In this document: positions 44,459-46,777 of the stretch, in pieces
How positions within the stretch are numbered: position 1 is the first letter of the stretch
Layout: every line of letters begins with the position of its first letter
Source of the DNA: Bacteroidaceae bacterium
Lineage (GTDB): Bacteria > Bacteroidota > Bacteroidia > Bacteroidales > Bacteroidaceae
Assembly: GCA_017628845.1 (NCBI GenBank)
Contig: JAGBYI010000097.1
Coordinates: 1 to 46,777, forward strand
Direction: 5' to 3'
DNA: 46,777 nucleotides
Position numbers and translations under genes: made by a program
Notes under the pieces: generated by a model
Databases searched by the model: none
Seen by the model: only the letters and a program-made list of their open reading frames with translations
Told to the model about the DNA's origin: nothing

Positions 44459-45271
44459 TCACACTTCCCCTTTCGAGATCCGAATCTGCGCTCGGCTCAT
44501 GCCGAACAAGTCGGTGTCGATCGGTTCTGTGATGATTTTGGTTGTGGTGCAGTAATCGCACCCATAGTCCTCGCATCGTTCCGGCTCGATTTCACCATTT
44601 TTGATGGCTTGGTATCGCTTGATATTCTTGCGGACGGTTTCGAGCGCAGCGTCCATGTTCCACTGATTGATTTCGCCGACAGCGAGGTGCGCAGGTTTCT
44701 CCTTCGTGGCTACCACGAACAGGAACGGCAACTGCTTGCCTGTGTTCTGGCGGACGATTTCTTGGTAGCAAGCGGCCTGAATGTCATAACCCCAGTAGCT
44801 AATCATCGGTTGGAACAGGTTAGGACTACGCAGACTCGCCATATACTTGAGATCCGCAATGAACTCTCCCGGCTTGTAGCTGTCCATCTTGATTTTGAAC
44901 GGCACACCCTCGATTTCGCCGGTCATGACCACCTGATGCTCACCACCCAGATATTTCATCATCAGCGGTTGTTCTCGTATCCGCTTGATAGCGGCGGTCG
45001 CTTGCGCAATGTCTGCATACGCTTTGCCGTTTTTCTGAAACAGTTCTGCCCGGTTTTCATCGACGAACTTATACTGAGACTCCTTCGTCCCGGTCAGCAT
45101 CTCGTCAACGTAGCTGCCAAGGAACAGCGCTCTCCCCCGCTCGGGAACATACTCGCCTTTTAGCTCAGCCATAGCTGCCGCTTCACATTTCTGAAAATTC
45201 TTAAACTGCGAAACGCTCATGAACTCCCGGCTGGCTTCCTCGTTGTAATATGTACTCTCATTCAAAACCAT
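44459..45271 (-). CDS. PD-(D/E)XK exonuclease/nuclease (Cas4/RecB-like)
   Basis: This protein has 270 residues from MVLNESTYYNEEASREFMSVSQFKNFQKCEAAAMAEL. Nuclease motifs include the Cys after SVSQFKNFQKC (as in Cas4/RecB N-terminal segments), GSYVDEML, MTGEIEGVPFKIKMDSYKP, and IADLKYM with D-x-K, then QAACYQEIVRQNTG. The C-terminal CEDYGCDYC adds Cys that could hold an Fe-S cluster. It is the usual DUF3799-type partner of phage annealases. The start is chosen by homology pattern; the upstream extension overlaps the next gene. Confidence 0.82.
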   Translation of the reverse strand: MVLNESTYYNEEASREFMSVSQFKNFQKCEAAAMAELKGEYVPERGRALFLGSYVDEMLTGTKESQYKFVDENRAELFQKNGKAYADIAQATAAIKRIREQPLMMKYLGGEHQVVMTGEIEGVPFKIKMDSYKPGEFIADLKYMASLRSPNLFQPMISYWGYDIQAACYQEIVRQNTGKQLPFLFVVATKEKPAHLAVGEINQWNMDAALETVRKNIKRYQAIKNGEIEPERCEDYGCDYCTTTKIITEPIDTDLFGMSRAQIRISKGEV

Positions 45272-45509
45272 AAGTCGGTTCCGCCTCCTCTCTTGCTGCC
45301 TCGACGCACTCCTCGCAGTACGGGATGCCGTCGAGCTTGTAGTAGGTATCGCCCTCTCTAATCTCCGCCCCACACGACTCGCACTCGTGTACCAGCGGAG
45401 GCTCAGGGGCATTTGGGCACCGAGCATCGCAAGGTGATTTTTTGCAGATTTCGCAAATATTAGTCGCCACCCTTCTTGAAATTTTACAATTTTTGCGATA
45501 TAGTATCAC
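45258..45509 (-). CDS. Zinc-finger protein with LIM-like Cys pairs
   Basis: This 83-residue protein starts with GTG overlapping the upstream stop (GTGA). Cys motifs: ICEICKKSPCDARC, ECESCGAEIREGD, and YCEECVE, giving up to two zinc sites. The segment CESCGAEIREGDTYYKLDGIPYCEECV is typical of small Clostridia phage zinc-finger proteins. It overlaps the nuclease gene start by 14 bp. Unknown role. Confidence 0.65.
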   Translation of the reverse strand: MILYRKNCKISRRVATNICEICKKSPCDARCPNAPEPPLVHECESCGAEIREGDTYYKLDGIPYCEECVEAAREEAEPTYGFE

Positions 45510-45715
45510 TCACAGTTACATTGGAACAACCAAGCAGTATCGGAAGTGCCGAAATACTGGCACAAACAGATGGTTTCATGCAGCTTCCAACCCGCGAACC
45601 CACGCAGTCTCCGATACGCCGCATACTTGCTGATGCCTAAAATATCAGCAATATCCGTGTAATCCATGTCTCGCTCCTTCATTAGCTGAACGAGATGGGG
45701 GTAAACAAACAGCAA
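45506..45715 (-). CDS. Cro-like early regulator
   Basis: This 69-residue HTH protein (MLFVYPHLVQLMKERDMDYTDIADILGISKYAAYRRLRGFAGWKLHETICLCQYFGTSDTAWLFQ) probably starts at TTG 45715, with AGGAGG eight bases before it. The recognition helix is around GISKYAAYRRL. It is divergent from the CI-like gene, is the first gene of the long minus-strand early operon, and lies next to operator-like palindromes. This is the normal Cro position. Confidence 0.8.
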   Translation of the reverse strand: MLFVYPHLVQLMKERDMDYTDIADILGISKYAAYRRLRGFAGWKLHETICLCQYFGTSDTAWLFQCNCE

Positions 45716-45870
45716 ATCACAACCTCCTTTTTGTCACGGACAGTGACCACGTTTTTATAATAAAAGTTTTTTCGAAAAACGCAATACCCTTTTTGCGAAA
45801 AAAATAATTTCGTCGTTTCGCTGATTTTCTGCTGTATTATTCGTTAAATTTTGCCAAAGGAGTGAACAGA
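45716..45870. promoter_or_regulatory. CI/Cro switch region
   Basis: The 155-bp divergent intergenic region contains the palindrome TTTTTCGAAAAA (45768-45779), the variant TTTTTGCGAAAAA (45790-45802), and the symmetric pair GTCAC/GTGAC (45733-45747), which overlaps the conserved 13-bp box. A minus-strand promoter (TTGCGT, then TTATAA) would drive cro. These are expected operators for the two HTH proteins. Confidence 0.65.
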
Positions 45871-46098
45871 ATGAAAGATTTTAAGAAAGAAGAAGTCGCA
45901 ACAGCGTTCGGTACCTTTGTCCGCGAAGCGCGAGAAAGAAAAGGTCTTGTACAGGCTGACGTTGCCGAAAAGCTCGGTGTCAGCCGTTCGTACTACACAA
46001 TGATTGAAGCCGGCCAGCGAGAGATTTATTTCACACTGGCTCTTAAAATTTGTAGTGTTCTCGATCTAAACATCAACGACCTTATGAAGCGTCTGTGA
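45871..46098 (+). CDS. CI-like repressor
   Basis: This protein has 75 residues from MKDFKKEEVATAFGTFVREARERKGLVQADVAEKLGVSRSYYTMIEAGQREIYFTLALKICSVLDLNINDLMKRL. A standard HTH_3 fold is present with recognition helix in VSRSYYTMIEAG. AAAGGAG eight bases upstream favours the ATG at 45871 over the GTG at 45862. It lacks a C-terminal cleavable peptidase domain, so induction would not be by RecA-type autocleavage. It faces away from cro and is followed by a very strong terminator. Confidence 0.85.
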   Translation: MKDFKKEEVATAFGTFVREARERKGLVQADVAEKLGVSRSYYTMIEAGQREIYFTLALKICSVLDLNINDLMKRL

Positions 46099-46105
46099 TA
46101 TAAAA

Positions 46106-46145
46106 AATAACCCCCTGTAGCCGTGTGGTTACAGGGGGTTATTAT
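46106..46145 (+). terminator. Strong terminator after the CI-like gene
   Basis: AATAACCCCCTGTA (46106-46119) and TACAGGGGGTTATT (46130-46143) form a 14-bp perfect stem around a 10-nt loop. It insulates the AT-rich gene that follows. Confidence 0.9.
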
Positions 46146-46205
46146 AAAATATATTACATAGATATAACTTAAGATATCCTAATTAAAAATAAAGGGAGTG
46201 GGAGA

Positions 46206-46777
46206 ATGTCAAAAATTGATTCGCTAAAAGCACAAGAATTTATTTTAAAGTTAATTGTAGATAGAGTAACAGCATTTAGGCCTATTTTTATTAAAAATGG
46301 TATAGTCTATGATGTTAAAGGAATACTCAAATCTAGGGATTTTAAAAAATTTTTATCTGACAAAAAACTTTTGAATGATGTTATTCTTTTTGAATATGAT
46401 AAATTGAAAAAATATCAAATAAATAGAGATTTTTATATAAATAAAGACACTTTGAAAATTGAAGGAGCAAATGAAGAAAAATTGGATTTAAGTGCAAAAT
46501 TAGAAATAAATCATAAATGTACTTTTGAGATTTTGAATGAGTTTAATTATTTTAAAGATCAAAAATTATCTATATCTAGTAAAGAATATATTAAAAAAAT
46601 AGTCAAAATATTATTGATGGTAATATTGCATTAATAGATAATCATACTAGAATTATTTTTAATTTTGAAAATGAAATGGTTTATGTATATATTAATGGTG
46701 AAATATTAATAAAAGAATATACTTTTGCAGAAATTTCTGATATTAAATTTTTTATAAATGATAGAAATGAAAATGAA
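46206..46777 (+). pseudogene. AT-rich gene of unknown function, frameshifted and reaching the window edge
   Basis: ATG at 46206 follows AAAGGGAGTGGGAGA. The first 130-odd residues (MSKIDSLKAQEFILKLIVDRV, ... VKGILKSRDFKKFLSDKKLL) read cleanly, then the frame is lost at a run of seven A (46593-46599). In the -1 frame a convincing protein continues (NIIDGNIALIDNHTRIIFNF ... YTFAEISDIKFFIND) to the end of the window. One A too few, or slippage, would explain it. GC content is about 20-25 percent, far below the phage average, so it was acquired recently. No family was recognised. It could be a moron or an infection-blocking gene. Confidence 0.6.

Noticed and set aside
46206..46634. Known abortive-infection or KwaB-like gene
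   Set aside because: Low GC and position suggest a defence or exclusion gene, but no recognisable motif supports a named family.

Overview
The window looks like a complete or nearly complete temperate siphophage genome of about 47 kb that probably persists as a plasmid (a phage-plasmid) in a gut Clostridia host (Oscillospiraceae-like). This rests on moderate GC content, strong GGAGG ribosome sites, many small zinc-ribbon genes typical of Clostridia phages, a CI/Cro-type switch, a ParA plus ribbon-helix-helix partition pair, DnaA boxes beside the partition genes, and no tyrosine or large serine integrase. The host assignment is inference. No search was run, so protein names rest on motif and context recognition.

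Layout. 1-2.4 kb: parA and rhh genes (minus strand), then about 1.3 kb without protein genes that holds an AT-rich operator/centromere-like block, three candidate structured RNAs and a DnaA-box cluster. 2.4-23.5 kb: minus-strand morphogenesis and lysis block, transcribed from terminase large subunit leftwards through portal, minor head protein, scaffold, capsid, major tail protein, frameshifted tail chaperones, head-tail connectors, tape measure, tail and fibre proteins, holins, amidase and a phosphoesterase. 23.6-29.1 kb: accessory region, partly on the plus strand. It has three paralogous mini-genes of about 50 codons, a DNA-binding protein with a C-terminal membrane anchor beside a 21-bp periodic repeat array, a lipoprotein, a GIY-YIG gene, a serine resolvase, a Gp88-like gene and tiny membrane peptides. 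29.1-30.2 kb: an AATAGTCGTT repeat field and the small terminase. 30.4-45.7 kb: minus-strand early block with primase/helicase, many small zinc-ribbon or HTH genes, a ThyX-like protein, nucleotide metabolism, VRR-NUC, C5-methyltransferase, SF2 helicase, DUF669-like ssDNA-binding protein, transglycosylase, HD hydrolase, Sak4-like ATPase and PD-(D/E)XK nuclease. 45.7-46.1 kb: Cro/CI switch. 46.2 kb to the end: a very AT-rich, frameshifted gene of foreign composition.

How it works together (inference): the CI-like repressor faces the early operon. Early genes replicate and recombine DNA using a host polymerase, since no DNA polymerase gene is visible. ParA/RHH and the resolvase would keep a circular prophage stable. 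The late block builds the virion. The strongest candidates for something undescribed are the three mini-genes, two of whose promoters share an operator-like motif at the same spacer position; the membrane-tethered HTH protein with its phased repeat array; and the cluster of structured RNAs next to the putative origin.
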